From the NCBI GenBank assembly GCA_022577435.1, contig JAKOON010000007.1, positions 19,668,866 to 19,732,865 on the forward strand: DNA of 64,000 nt, given 5' to 3'. The position numbers were made by a program, and so were the translations under genes. The notes under the pieces were generated by a model. It saw only the letters and a program-made list of their open reading frames with translations. It searched no databases and was not told the origin of the DNA. The DNA comes from Embiotoca jacksoni (taxonomy: Eukaryota; Chordata; Actinopteri; Embiotocidae). Positions 31,505-44,490 of this stretch are shown here, in pieces. Position 1 is the first letter of the stretch, and each line of letters begins with the position of its first letter.

Positions 31505-32638
31505 CCCAGGCAGCTAGTGTGTCCCAGGCCTTACCTGGAATGTTCTTTTAAAAAAAAGCAGAAACACATTTTTTGGGGGTTAATTTATTTAGCTGTTGTA
31601 TACAGAATCATGGGCTTTAGGGTGCTAATCCAACTACCAAAAATGTTGGTATTATGACAGTCGTATTATTTTTTTTGCTATCAATTCTTCATTGGTAATG
31701 TATCATGTTTGGAGTCACAAATTGATACATCACAAATACAGATGATAAATCAAAAAGTAAAGCCAAGAACATTTGTTTTGCATCCCTTTGTTTTTGTTAT
31801 GTAATTCTTTTGAATCTTTTTGTGGTCATTTTGTGTCTCTGTTTAGCTGTTTTGCATCCCATTGTTGTTCTTAAGCATTTCCTTTGAGTTTTTTTTGTGT
31901 AATATGTAGCTTATCTTTGAATGTGTTCATGTACCTGTTTTGTCCCGTTGTGTCTTCCTGTGATTATTGAAATCTCTGCGTATTTGTTTTACATTTCTTT
32001 TGGATACTCTAATGTCTCTGTGGTGCTTTTTTTTTTTTTTTTATCTCTGTGGTCTGAGGTGTCTCTGTGGTGCTTCATGTCTGTTTGTTGTCATTTTGCA
32101 TCTCGTTGTGGTCATAAGTTCGACTGTAGCTGACTCTGTCATCTGAAGTCCCTGCCCTTACAGCATGTCCAGTATGCCTTCATTTGGCCAGTGTGGGAAC
32201 ATTTCACCAGCCATCCAATTTAGAAACTCTGTATACTGTTAAATACACAGAGACTTATAGGGTGGTGACAGGCTTAATCTTGTGGGAACTGATTTGGCAA
32301 GGGATTGAATATAAACCATTACAATTTATATATAAACAATTTATACAATAACCGTAGCATTTTATATGTAATAGCCCTCTAGTATGAATAAAACGCAATA
32401 CATATTACCTTAATAGAGTAATGAAACAATTTGAGCTTTTCTATAGTACAGCCTGAAAAAAAAAGGAGGCCCTGACAAAATGTTGCGACTCATATTCTTC
32501 TGCTGATGTTGTTTAAAAGCAATTCTACACACCATCATGTCTGTTATTGTGGCAAAGCAATACGTTGATCAATGTCCTTATTTACCAAAAGGATGACGTG
32601 TTCCTTTAAATTGACTGACTTAAGTTTTTCTGTGGTAG

Positions 32639-32642
<4 letters not shown>
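31505..32642. other. AT-rich intergenic DNA
   Basis: T-rich with a 14-base T run near 32028-32041. No gene or repeat recognised. Confidence 0.4.

Positions 32643-32708
<66 letters not shown>
32643..32708. repeat. (CA)n microsatellite
   Basis: A perfect CA array of 33 units. Confidence 0.98.
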
Positions 32709-32710
<2 letters not shown>

Positions 32711-32869
32711 GTATAATTCCAGTATTAGTGGTGGTATTAGCCAGAGTGGGGCAGGTACTTAACACTGAAAGGACTGAAATCACTTCCCAAGGGAGCTTTT
32801 CAACAATGTGTGTGTATTAGTGTGTGTGTATCGAGTGTTAGATAGCAGCTATTGTCAGAGGCCCAGCTT

Positions 32870-33510
32870 TCTGATTTCTGTGTGGCTTAAACCGAAGGAA
32901 GTGCGTTAGGGCGTGCGGTGGTGGTGGTGACTCGGGCCCCCCTGCGTTGATTTAATGTGGAGAATTGGCTGCTGCTGTATTGAATCAGACTGGGGCCCAT
33001 ATTGTTCGGCTGCAGGGGATTACACGTTTAGCAGCTAGTGATCTGGCTTCGGTTATAACGCCACTCGCCGAGCAAAGCAGCTCTTATCAGCCACTGGGAG
33101 CCCAGTCTCTGCCACATTCACAAGCCTCCAATACACTTTAATTGAATTTCTTTTTAGAGACAGAGAGGCTCAGACAGCTCATGGCATTCAATTTACCACC
33201 TCCGCTGTCAACATTTAGATCCCTCACCCTTTTTTTCCTCCTCTGGAAAAAGGAGGCGCTCTCATGCTACAAAAGGAAACTTGCAAATACCATATTTATC
33301 TCTGTTCCCGCTCTCTCCCTCTCTCTTACTGCACTCTCCTATCCATGTCAGTTATTATATCATTTCAATGAATACTCGCCAGGAAATGGGCTTATCTCGG
33401 TGGCAAAATATCTATTTCTTTCAGGCGTTGATTTAGTGTGTTTAAAGCCCACGGCGAGGACAGACAGACTGTCAGTTTGGCGCAGCAGTAAAGCAACGAT
33501 GCTATCGGCT
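32870..33510. promoter_or_regulatory. Candidate conserved noncoding block
   Basis: Complex, GC-balanced sequence over ~600 bp without repeats. An open frame of 125 codons (33142-33519) spans part of it but has no domain and a composition that follows the DNA. Motifs include TTTAATTGAATTTC, GCTAGTGATCTGG and CTTATCAGCCAC. I favour noncoding regulatory DNA over an exon. Unproven. Confidence 0.35.
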
Positions 33511-34979
33511 GGGAGCTGAAATACTGATGAATGGAGAGACGGGAAGGGAGGATGGAGAAACGGAGTGGGGGGGTGGAAAACAGGGGGAAACAGGGAAAGG
33601 GATGGAAGAGGACAAGTATGAAAAGGGAACAGAAAAAAGAATGACATAGGGAAGAGAAGAGATCAACACAAGCGGCTTTTACAGAGGAGAGAAAGATGGA
33701 AAAGAATGGAAATGTAAGGAGCGGGGAGGTGGGAGTGAAGAGTGAGCGAAGAGGAGGAACTACAGCAGAGAAGAGGAGCCAGGAGTTAGAAATTTATTCT
33801 AGATCGCCTCTCACCTTCTTATTTCTTGTCTCCATGTTCTGTCGGAGATGACAGAAGTAAAGTAAGCATTATTGGACTCTGTGTGAAAGTCATATTTACA
33901 CAAAATGGATAGATTTGAAAATACAGGTAACATGTCAAGTTAAGTAAGTTCTACAATCACTTTTTTTTTAATCATATTTTATTTTTCTCTTACTTTTATG
34001 GAATATAGTATGCAACTGAATTTCTCATCAGACAGTGGTAATAGTAGCAAATAGCACCACCAAGTCATGTTTTAAAACAATGGGTGTTCGATTTCTGCAA
34101 AAACACACTGGTATGATATTATAAAGGACACAAAAGAGCAGTATGAATGTATACATTTGGCAAAATTACCCAAAAAGTTAAGGCAAACTTTGTAATCATA
34201 TAAAGGTTGAGTTCAGAATAGTTACAACAAAATGATGTCTTGGTTTAAATTTTTCGAATAGTGAAAGCCCGTTTGTAAATGTAACACCCAGATTAGTTAG
34301 AAACGGCCGAGTAAAATGTTTATCAACCAAGGTCTCAATCCCATGTCTGTGCAATTGATGGGCAAGAATTTTACTTCCAACTTACTATTTGTCATTATTT
34401 TGTCATTATCAAATAATTTTTTTGAATATGTCTCAAAGTATCTGGAAATAGTGTAGCTTTACAGAACACTGAATAATATGGAAACATCGAGTACAATAAC
34501 TGTCAGAATAAGGGCTTTAGATGCTGTTTAATTCATGTTAATTCAACACATAGGCCTACTATACACACAAAAAGAAAGTGCTGTCTCTTATAACTTGTAT
34601 AAAGTCATTTTGGCATTAAGTTATATGTAATCACTTCCATTGATAATAAACATTTTAACAAGCAATTCTAATGTGAAGACCACATTTCCCGCAAACCTCG
34701 TCATTTCCAGTTTCTCTGCGAGTTCTGGTTTTCTACGATGCGCAGTTGTATTTGGTGATGAGAAAAGAGGAGTACAGCCTTTCTTTTTATCAATAAAATT
34801 GCCTTTGTTTGAAAAGACCATTTTATGATTTACTACTTTCAGCACAGCTTCTATTGGCAACATCTTATGCATAAAAATCTGGAATTTTAAATAATTGCAA
34901 TCTCCCATAAATTGGTTCTGGATCCACCCTGGGAAGTACTGGATCATGTTTCAGTAGCGATCTTCCTCAAATTAACCCC
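33511..34979. other. Intergenic DNA, purine-rich then AT-rich
   Basis: Positions 33520-33790 are strongly GA-rich. The remainder is AT-rich. A 108-codon minus-strand frame (34621-34947) has no family I can name. Confidence 0.4.
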
Positions 34980-35480
34980 TGACCATGACCATGTCCATTA
35001 CACCGGCACTAACAGGGTTAGGTCAATGTATTCATGCTGTTGACACTAAATTCTTAGTCTACTGTCTGCAGTATTCAGAAATGGAGACTCATCAGACCAG
35101 GTTACATTTGCCAGTCCTCAACCATTCAGTTTCAGTGATTGTTTCAGCATCAGATTTCTTCTTTTGTTGTAGCCATAGACGTGTTGCTCATTCTGGGGCT
35201 GCTCCAAGCTCAACACAGTAGCAAGAGTGGTTATCTGACTCACTCTAATCTTTCTGTCATCTACAACTGGTCTGGACATTTTTCTCCGTCCTCTCTTCTA
35301 ACAAAGTGTTTCCATCTGCACAACTCCAACTTACTGGATGTTTATTTGTGGTTTGCACAGTTCTAAATAAACTTTACAGACTGTTGTTTTGAAAATCCAG
35401 GTGGAAATCTTCAGAAATACTCAAACCTGCTCTGCTGTCAGATAATTGACTGATTGTATAATTGCATGAATATGCAGGTT
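34980..35480 (-). mobile_element. Tc1-like transposon remnant
   Basis: The plus strand reads CATGCTGTTGACACTAAATT, GGAGACTCATCAGACCAGGT, GCAAGAGTGGTTATCTGACT, CTGGTCTGGACATTTTTCTC and CTTCAGAAATACTCAAACCT. These are the reverse complement of the N-terminal to middle part of a common fish Tc1-like transposase gene. Frames are broken throughout, the terminal repeats are not recognisable, and only ~500 bp of a 1.2-1.5-kb element remains. It differs from the Tc1 families at 16728 and 53496. Confidence 0.6.
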
Positions 35481-36421
<941 letters not shown>

Positions 36422-36512
<91 letters not shown>

Positions 36513-36530
36513 TGTGTGTGCGCGCGCGTG
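36422..36530. repeat. Compound (GT)n-(GCGT)n-(GC)n microsatellite
   Basis: GT units to about 36478, then about eight GCGT tetramers, then GTGTGTGCGCGCGCG. Open frames reading Cys-Val or Arg-Ala-Cys-Val repeats are artefacts. The whole run alternates purine and pyrimidine. Confidence 0.97.
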
Positions 36531-36978
36531 GTTGCGGGAGGCACAGTAACAGTGGCAGACAGATGACCATTTCTCTCGCTCTCTCTCTCTGACCATGTTG
36601 AACATTGCCGAGAAAGATCATCGGAGCAAAAAATGGATTTCATTTCAGCCTGTATTACAGGATTTAAAGTACAGCAGGCCCTCTGTAATCTGAAAGCCCT
36701 TTGTATTATTCTGCACTGATTGAAGTGGAGTTTTTGAAGTGGAGGCAGAGTTTTTTTCATCTGAAGTGAAATGGAGCTAGTGCAGCAATACAGAGAGAGT
36801 TTTTCTAAGTGTGAAGCTGCTTCAGTGAAAGAAAGCCGCGTTTTCAAAATGAAGAGAAGTGATTGCAGAGGGTTGTTTGACAGGGTCCAGAGTTGGAGAG
36901 ATATAGTGGTGTCTTCAGTCCATTGGGCTAACATACTGTTACTGTACTGCAGGATTGATTGATCAAATGAACCATTTA

Positions 36979-36980
<2 letters not shown>
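36531..36980. other. Intergenic DNA between two GT arrays
   Basis: No gene. A 63-codon plus-strand frame (36771-36962) carries no recognisable motif. Confidence 0.4.

Positions 36981-37053
<73 letters not shown>
36981..37053. repeat. (GT)n microsatellite
   Basis: A perfect GT array of about 36 units. Confidence 0.98.
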
Positions 37054-37055
<2 letters not shown>

Positions 37056-39329
37056 AAAGTCCATGGAGTCACCATGTAGTCCTTAACAGGGTCTTCATCT
37101 CTGCAGTTTATAGTGTTGCTTCACTGTTTCAAGTAATGTATTGAAGATGTAGTTGACTGTTATTTTGAAAGTCATGTTGTAGTCAAACATTTCAGGCAGT
37201 ACAAAGGTATTCGTGTAGTGTGGGTTTACTAATTAGGCAAAGTTGGTAATCCAGGCTAATCAGGGACGCTCATTTAAAAAACACCCCTGTGGGGGTCGGA
37301 TTTGAGGGTTGGAACAAACAAGCTTTATCGGTTGGAGGACTTGAAAGTTGCTAAAACGTTCTATTTGAGGAGAACTGCAGTGTATGACAACTCTTTGTGG
37401 GTTCATCACCCTGAGCGACTCCTTTTACATTAGACATGACCAGTTGACCTATCGCTATTATAAAAAATACAGTTTAGTACAGCTTTGAGAAGTGTAACTA
37501 CTTAGTCATTGTATTGTATATTGTATTGGCCAATTCCAATCATATATACATCATAATGGAATCAAATCACATGATTGTTACAAAAATATTTCATTACAGA
37601 CTGCTCTACCCATTTAATGAAGACTCATGTCTGGACATTATTGTGAAAATTTAAAGTGTCATTATAACGACTAATGACACCAGAAGGATGCTACGCTCTT
37701 TAACAAGATACTCCCAATTTGATATCAATCAATAGAGGAAACATACAAAATAAATGATAAGAGAATCAGACCATGTATCATTCAATGTGTTGGATTAATT
37801 TTTCCTAAAACTTAAACACTACATAAATATATTTGGTGCTGTGTCTTCAATTTCGTCCTGGGTTATTATCATTGATCACATATTGTATAATACTGAGAGT
37901 TGGTTGGGTTGATCTACAGCAGCTACTGCACACATTCTTCATAGACACTAATCTTAAATTGGATCTTTTGGCTGGTTTCTTTAATTATTCTGTGATCCAT
38001 GGGAGAACTGCTTGGAGGTGAGAAGGGGAGAGGGGGGATGGGAGGAAGGGACATGATGCAGTTTGACTGATTTCATATCGTAAATAATTGATCAATAGTA
38101 GTTGGTTGAAAGGTGTTAGTCGTAATTAAGGCTATCCCGATCATTTTTAATTCAAGTTTCCAAATTAATCTTCTGGATGTTCTGGATCTGACTTTAGTTA
38201 ATTTAATAAGCAAGTTTGTCTGTCCTGTTATGGTTTAAATTATGTTTTTACTTAATTCAACATATTTAAACTACTTTATGAAATACAATTTTTTTGGAAC
38301 AGCTGATACTATAGACAATTACACTGACACCACTAATACAATATTTTATGAAGGACGGATGCTACTGAAGTCCAACGGGAGAGTTTCAGAGCAACCGAGG
38401 AAGATTTAGAACTGACTAGGAGACTAAAGTCCTTTAACCACAGATACCATGGAAAAAAAGGCATGTGTGGCATGCTCGTATGCATTTCTGTGGCACATTC
38501 ACAGCAGGAATAGCCACAATGACCTGAAATATCATGGCCTGCTGTGATGATCTCTACCTTCTACTGTTACTGAAAAATAATTGACTCAATATGTGCGGTC
38601 ATGCAGTCAACACATTTTTAAAAGGCTTGCCATTTTTAGATTTCAGTGCAAGATGCTTTCACTTGATCTGTGACAATAAGTCTGACTCACTGTCATCAGA
38701 GCCATTAGCTGAGACATAATGTGTGTCACCAAATAGTTAAAACTGTGTCTGTGGGCCTCCCTGGACCGTTCATGCCCCTGGTACCAATTTCGATACTTTG
38801 CACCTCTGACAGCGTGGCTTTGACTTCATGCTCCCAGATTCTCCACTGTGATTTTCAAGCTCTTGCTTTGTCACAGTATGAAGCCATAGTGTCACTGGAC
38901 TTTGATTTTTCAAAAATATAAAAACATGCAGGTAGTAACCCACTGCAGTTATACTAATGTGCATCTTTGTATAAACATGTCTGCAGTCCTTTCATTATAT
39001 GAACATTAGTACAATCTGACAATTTTCGATGCTTTTTTTGGTCCGCAGTTTTCCACAGTCTCAATAATGCACAGCAGCAAGGGCATATGTTTGGTCTCAA
39101 AATGTGTAATACAAGGGAATGTGATCCCTACGAAAGTAAAACAATAATTCTGGCAACCCAAGATAAAGATTTACATTTAAATAAAAACTACAAAGTGACA
39201 CATCAAAGACTAAAAGTAAGTAAATGTTGAGGAATTACTTGTTAATGTAAAAGTGAGAAAAAAATAATAATACAGTATTCTGCATTCTACCTCATTTCAT
39301 TTCTTTTCTGTAGTATTCCTTGTTTTCTG
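37054..39329. other. AT-rich intergenic DNA
   Basis: About 2.3 kb without a recognisable gene, RNA or repeat family. Confidence 0.4.
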
Positions 39330-39690
39330 CCATTTTTTTCACGATGGTCCTTGGTGTCTTGATAAACCGTCCAAGCAGGTGCCAACGCTTGTCCTCAACA
39401 GATACAAACTATTGACAAATGCCTTTAGGATGTACTTGGTCTCTTGAGAGATGGTAGATCTTAATCAAGCTTTCAATCTTTTGAGTGCACTAAAACTTTG
39501 CTCAGCTTCAGTTGAGACCACATGGATGACCAACAACACTCTAACAAGCCTCTCAACCTCAAAAGGTATTTTTAGAGAGAAATATTTACAACTGAGCCTT
39601 CAAACTGTCTCTGTTAATCTCCAGATACTTCCTAGTGACATTATCCATTTGATGACTAATTTGAATATTTTCTACCTTTTTAAAGATCTG
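39330..39690 (-). pseudogene. hAT transposase C-terminal (dimerisation) domain remnant
   Basis: hAT transposases end in a dimerisation domain. The minus strand here reads VTRKYLEINRDSLKAQL near 39640, then, in a second frame, EVERLVRVLLVIHVVST followed by EAEQSFSALKRLKA and, after a TGA where the family has Trp, LRSTISQE. The core AExSFSALxRLKxxLRSTM is the hallmark of the domain. Frame breaks lie near 39570 and after 39420. The rest of the gene is not visible beside it. The same domain occurs in domesticated proteins such as ZMYM6-like and ZBED families, but the stop and frame changes mark this as a dead transposon piece. Confidence 0.8.
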
Positions 39691-39699
39691 CAAGTCTGG

Positions 39700-39989
39700 T
39701 TAATTAAACCGTTCTTTGAATTGAACTGTCCTCTCTCCTAGGCCTCCCAGGGAATCCTTTAGGGGGAATTTCTTTGGTGAGGAATTTGTTTTTCAAACAT
39801 TTCCTCATTTCCCTTTTTTTTTTTAAGAGTTTAACTAATATATTCAAAAAGCAGCCTGAAGGCCTTCGGCTGTTTGGGACTGCTTTTGCAATGGCTTCTT
39901 CAGACACTCAAGCTCTCCCAAAACCTGTTACATTCTTGCCTTTCTGGAAGCGATCTTGGAGACCATTGGCCATCGTGCCTTCCTGAATC
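39700..39989. other. Unassigned DNA between hAT and LINE remnants
   Basis: Contains a T-rich run near 39812-39825 and short frames without recognisable domains. Confidence 0.35.
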
Positions 39990-40265
39990 TATATTCTGTT
40001 CTTCTCTGTACCTCTCCCCTCACCCCCAACCTGTCAAGGAAGATGGCCCCCCATGTCTGAGCCTGGTTTTATCGGATGTACCCTGTTAAAGGGGGGTTCA
40101 TCCCTCCTACTGTCATAGGTTTCTCTCCTTGTTTGTTTTCCTACCAGCTATCGCTTATGTGGAACTTGTTAAATTGTTAGGTTCCCACCCTCCAATGTTA
40201 TGCAAGATTCTTTCGTAAGGACTTTATTATGTTAAGTGCCTTCCGATAACTTATATTATCATTTG
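39990..40265 (+). mobile_element. LINE 3' end remnant
   Basis: CCTGTCAAGGAAGATGGCCC, TGAGCCTGGTTTTATCGGAT, CTGTTAAAGGGGGGTTCATC, TCCTACTGTCATAGGTTTCT and TTATGTTAAGTGCCTTCCGA match the 3' ends at 2160-2400 and 15640-15800. The (GAATT)n tail has decayed. It is the same family as those two copies. Confidence 0.65.
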
Positions 40266-40289
40266 CTGCTTTCATTAGGCACTATTTTT

Positions 40290-40716
40290 AAGAAACATTG
40301 AATAAATTTACATTGTTATGCAGATTACACCCAGCTATATTTATCTATAAAGCCAAATGAACCAAATCAGTTAGTCAAACTTAAAGCATCTGGAAGTTAT
40401 AATGACCTGAATGACCTGCAATTTTCTACTTCTAAATTCAGACAAAACAGAAGTTTTGGTATTTGGCCTGAAACCCACCAGAAACTCACTACCTAACCAT
40501 ATACAGTATGTAGCTACTCTGGATGGCATTGCTTTGGCCCCCAGTACAACATAGAAGACAAAGAAGCAAGTCTCTGTAATGCCTTCTTTCACCTGTGCAA
40601 TACTGTCAAAGTCAAGAGCATTCATTGTCAGAGCAATGCTGAAAAACTAGTCTGTGCATTTGTTACCTCTCGAACTGGACTATTGTAATTGTTTATTGTC
40701 AAGATGCCCCAGATAG
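40290..40716 (+). pseudogene. L2-like LINE reverse transcriptase remnant
   Basis: The plus strand reads HCYADYTQLYLSIKPNEPNQ at about 40311, the F/Y-A-D-D catalytic box region of L2/CR1 LINE reverse transcriptases, with the second Asp changed to Tyr. After frame changes it continues with LNSDKTEVLVFGLKP and later with QVSVMPSFT and an EKLVCAFVTSR-type end, the thumb region. At least three frame changes and one stop near 40553 occur in 400 bp. It is a truncated, inactive copy. Confidence 0.72.
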
Positions 40717-40724
40717 AAATATTC

Positions 40725-40920
40725 AATTAAAAATTGAATAGTTCCAAGCGAATTTCAAATAGCAGTTTTGCTTGAAATGCCCATCCAATAGTAAACACTG
40801 ATCAGTATGGTGCAAAATAATTATCATAGTAAATTATATGGACACATACCCTCAGCTAAAAGTTAAATGTCCAGAAAATTGAGACATCCCTTTACAGGTG
40901 TTTGTCCATCAACTTTTCTT
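40725..40920. other. Unassigned AT-rich DNA
   Basis: No feature recognised. Confidence 0.35.
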
Positions 40921-41215
40921 CCTACCATTTAGCATAACATTTCTGTCCACTAGTACTCCTGAAGCCAGGTGTGGAAGCACTGGGCTCTGGGAAATCTTTG
41001 TGTAGCCATCTCTCTGTAAAGCACAAACTACTGCTGTCCCAGGACTCCTTCTGGGTCTGCATCAGTGAACACAGCTCATCCATCTTATTTCCCAACGACC
41101 TCACGTCCCCCATGATGATTGGGTTAAAACCTCTTCCTCCTCGCTCTCAGCTTTGCTCTGGCTCTACACACCTGGTGTCTTCTCCTGAGCTCGTCCAGGA
41201 TCGCAAGTCTACCTC
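40921..41215 (-). pseudogene. Non-LTR retrotransposon endonuclease N-terminus remnant
   Basis: The minus strand reads LAILDELRRRHQVCRARA and RARRKRF, then a frame change, then GDVRSLGNKMDELCSLMQ and SSLCFTERWLHKDFPE. The series xNVRSLxNKxDEL ... CFTETWL is the start of the apurinic-type endonuclease domain in fish LINE ORF2. The catalytic Glu of TETWL is retained (TERWL). Sequence downstream of 40921 no longer matches. It is a short fragment of an inactive LINE, and the clade cannot be decided from this piece. Confidence 0.75.
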
Positions 41216-41809
41216 CTAGCAGAAACACTGTTTTGGAGAGCACTAACAGCTGGTTGTACACAAATAACTTAATGAAAAAAGTATGGGAGCCATACAGGGT
41301 GATAACCAGGTAAAGCAGAAAGACAGAAATGAGAAAAAGACAAAGGTCAACTAAATAAAAACAACAAAAGAAATGAAACTGCAAGAGGTACTACAACAGG
41401 CTGCCGCTTCTTGGTGCCATCTTGTTTCTTCAGAGAGCATTTAATGTCTGCCTGGCCCGTGAATTGAACGAGGAATAGCTCCTCAATACATATGCACCCA
41501 TATATACACTTACCACTCTGCTATCGGGTTGGCAATTACAGAGCAAATCTGACCTTTAAAAGGTAATGTTCTCTGAATGGCGTATTAACTGTTAAGTGAA
41601 CTTAATAAGTCCATCTGTGTTATGAAACAAGTCTTTAATAAGTAAGTGAGACGGGAAGAGAGAGTGAGTTGAAGATAGACTGAGAGATCAAATAAATTTA
41701 AGACAGAGATACAAACAGTCACAGAATGGAAAGAGCTTGATGATAACGATCGTTAAGTTTTTATGCCATTAGATGATGGTGGGCCATTTTGACTACACAC
41801 GCATACACA

Positions 41810-41810
<1 letters not shown>
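41216..41810. other. Intergenic DNA, no gene seen
   Basis: No recognisable coding, RNA or repeat feature. Confidence 0.4.

Positions 41811-41897
<87 letters not shown>
41811..41897. repeat. (AC)n microsatellite
   Basis: A perfect AC array of about 43 units. Confidence 0.98.
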
Positions 41898-41898
<1 letters not shown>

Positions 41899-42709
41899 CC
41901 ACCCGATTAGGGGTGTTACAGACACAATTAAGGCCTAAAGTTAAAGAGACCATTAGATGGAGAGGACTGTTTAAGTTAAAGCTGAGAGCATTTAGCAGAT
42001 AAGAGTTAATGGTGTGTAGGATTTCAAGACAATGCTGACTGCATCAGGTGGGTGAGGCTGAATTAGATGCCAATATTAGAATTGATGGGATACCTCGACA
42101 TTTGTCGGCCTGTACCCCATTTCCCTATCATTTTGAGTGTGAGTGACTAATGAGGACAACAAATTTTGAAATTAGTTTAGTAATGAGGGAGAAATAGCGC
42201 TTCAGCTGACAGAAAACAGGATATAATGTAATATTTTGAGATGGGATACACAATATATTGCAATTCCTTGTAAAGCCCAATAAGTTCAGAAAACTCAGAC
42301 GTTTTGTGGAAAATGATGACCCTGAAGTCAACTAACCAATTTTTTTAGAGAAGAGGAGAGTTTTACTTCTTCATGCACATTACGGTGCTGCACTCCATTT
42401 GTGCACAACAGGAACAGTCTCGGAACCTTTTTAACTTTTGGCCCCTCATAGAAGTTTGCCCTGTCAGCTCCCTCCCTGTCTTGAGAACAAGCATTTCACT
42501 GAAAGTGTGCTGCTCCAAAATAAATGGAGTGGTTTTGGACTAACAACATGATTAGCAGAACCCCGAAGCTGAAATTTTCTTTTTAAAAAGATGCACAAAA
42601 CACATTCGTCATTTTATCAGTGATAATCTTTGCAGCTTTGATATAGTTTCAACTCTAGGATACAAAGTAGTTACACAAATTATACAATTTACAACTCAAT
42701 CACTCACTC
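41898..42709. other. AT-rich intergenic DNA
   Basis: No gene or repeat recognised. Confidence 0.4.
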
Positions 42710-44490
42710 CTTTTATTTCTTTAAATCCTTTTATTTTCATTCCTCCATCTTCCTGTCTCCACTTTTCCAAATTTCCCCCTCCTTAATTTTTCCTTTCAAA
42801 CTTCCCTTTTCGCCCCCACTCCCCTCACACCCTTTTCCCCATCTTTTCCTTCTTTCTTTCTCTCCATTTTTTAACCTCATCCACCATTCCTTCCGTGGTA
42901 TCTCGTCCCATTTTCTCTCCATAATCTCCCCCTTCTTCCATCCCTGTTTTCCTTCTGTCATCCCTTTTTCTCCATCCTTCACAAAAGGCCAACTTCCTCT
43001 TACCTCCCACTCCTCTACCCCATCACCCCACCAACTCTCCCTCTCTCATGTGTTCCTGTTTACGTCTACTCTCATTCCCCATCCCTCCTTTCCATTCACC
43101 CCTCTTTCCCTTCTCTCGTTCTCCCCATCTCTGCATTATCTCTCTCATCTCTCTTCCCATTCTGTAAATATCTCTCATAAACTCTTTTCTCTCCTCATCC
43201 TCCACCTCAACCACAACCACTTCATTTTTCTTCCATATTCATTTTCACCTTGCTATTTTATTTCTTTGCTTCATGCCTCAGGTCTTACCCCCCAAACATC
43301 ACCCCCTCTTCTTCCCTTCCTCCTCTTTTCCATTCTTCTCCACACATTTTCCTTCCACCCATCCTTTCCTCTCTGCTTTTCAGTTTCACTCCTTACTCCC
43401 TTGTCTCCCCTTCTCTCTCTCCATCATCCACTCCTTTCCCAGCTTTCTTCTTCAATGTCCATCCCCATAATTTAACCTCCACTCTACCTCACCTCACTCT
43501 CCCCCATCATTTTACTCTTTCTCCCCTCTGTCCTCCAACTCTCCCCCTTTCCCCTATTTGGCCTTTTTCCCCTCCCCACCACTTTTCCTGGTTTATGTTT
43601 CCTTCATCTCCAAGTCCTTATCCTCCTTCTCTCACTTCATTCTCTCACGCTATTTCCTCATTTTACTTCCTCCCTCTTTTCTTTACCCATACAACTTTCT
43701 GTCCTTTGTTCATTCCTCCCCTTTTTCACCCATTACATCCCACCTGCACCATCGTCCTCTTTCCCTTCCTCTTCATTCCGCCTTCTCTCCTTCACCATTT
43801 CCTATATCACTGTACGTTTTAGTTTTACCACTTCCTCTCCCGTTCGCCCTCCCTTATCCATTAGTCTTTCCCTCCTTCCTCTTTTCACCACACCATGTCC
43901 CTTTCTTCTGCATGTCTCTTCTTTCGCCCACTTCTTTTCCTGCTCTCCTTTTGTACCTTTATTGTTCTCGTTTACCTCTTTTCTCCTCTCTCTCTGCTCA
44001 CTCTCTCCACTTTCTCCATTATCCGGACCTTCTCCCTTCCACTCTCACTTTCCCTCGTTCCTTTTTCCATTTTGTTCATCTCTCCATCTTTAAATCATTT
44101 ATTCCGCATCATCCCGTCCCACTTCCTTCCTCTTTTCTTTACACTTACAACTCTTCTCCACCCACCTCTTCCTCTGTGCTTTTTTTGTGTCATCCCTTCA
44201 AATCCCAACTTTTCACTTTCTTCATCTCTCCACATAGCCTTCACTCACTTTTTCCCATCACACAGTCATATCACTTCCTTATTCATGTCTGCCCTTTCGT
44301 CACCCTTTTTTCCTTTTTTTTCTTCCTCCGGGATACTCTCTTACCCATTTTATCCCCTCTTTCCCTCCATTCTCCCCCATTTTCCCTTATCTGCCCCCTA
44401 CCCACACACATACACTCGCTCTACTTCTCAGGCCTTTTTTTACTTCCACTTCTCTCTTCCTCTCTCCCCTTTCTCTCTCCCTCACTCTGT
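42710..44490. repeat. 1.8-kb polypyrimidine (plus-strand CT-rich) tract
   Basis: Nearly the whole stretch is C and T on the plus strand, in degenerate CTCC, TTCC and CCCTTT words without a fixed period, with only scattered A and few G. It produces long spurious frames: 190, 203 and 329 codons on the plus strand (Ser, Leu, Phe, Pro) and Lys/Glu/Gly-rich frames on the minus strand. No frame shows a protein-family motif, signal peptide or sensible composition. Such asymmetric tracts can form triplex DNA. Confidence 0.93.

Noticed and set aside
33142..33519. A 125-codon frame proposed as an exon
   Set aside because: No domain, no convincing splice sites, and part of it is pyrimidine-driven.
34621..34947. 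A 108-codon minus-strand frame with a faint ion-channel-like segment (FTLELLVKMF)
   Set aside because: The resemblance is limited to about ten hydrophobic residues, with no flanking channel motifs or splice sites. Kept as unassigned.
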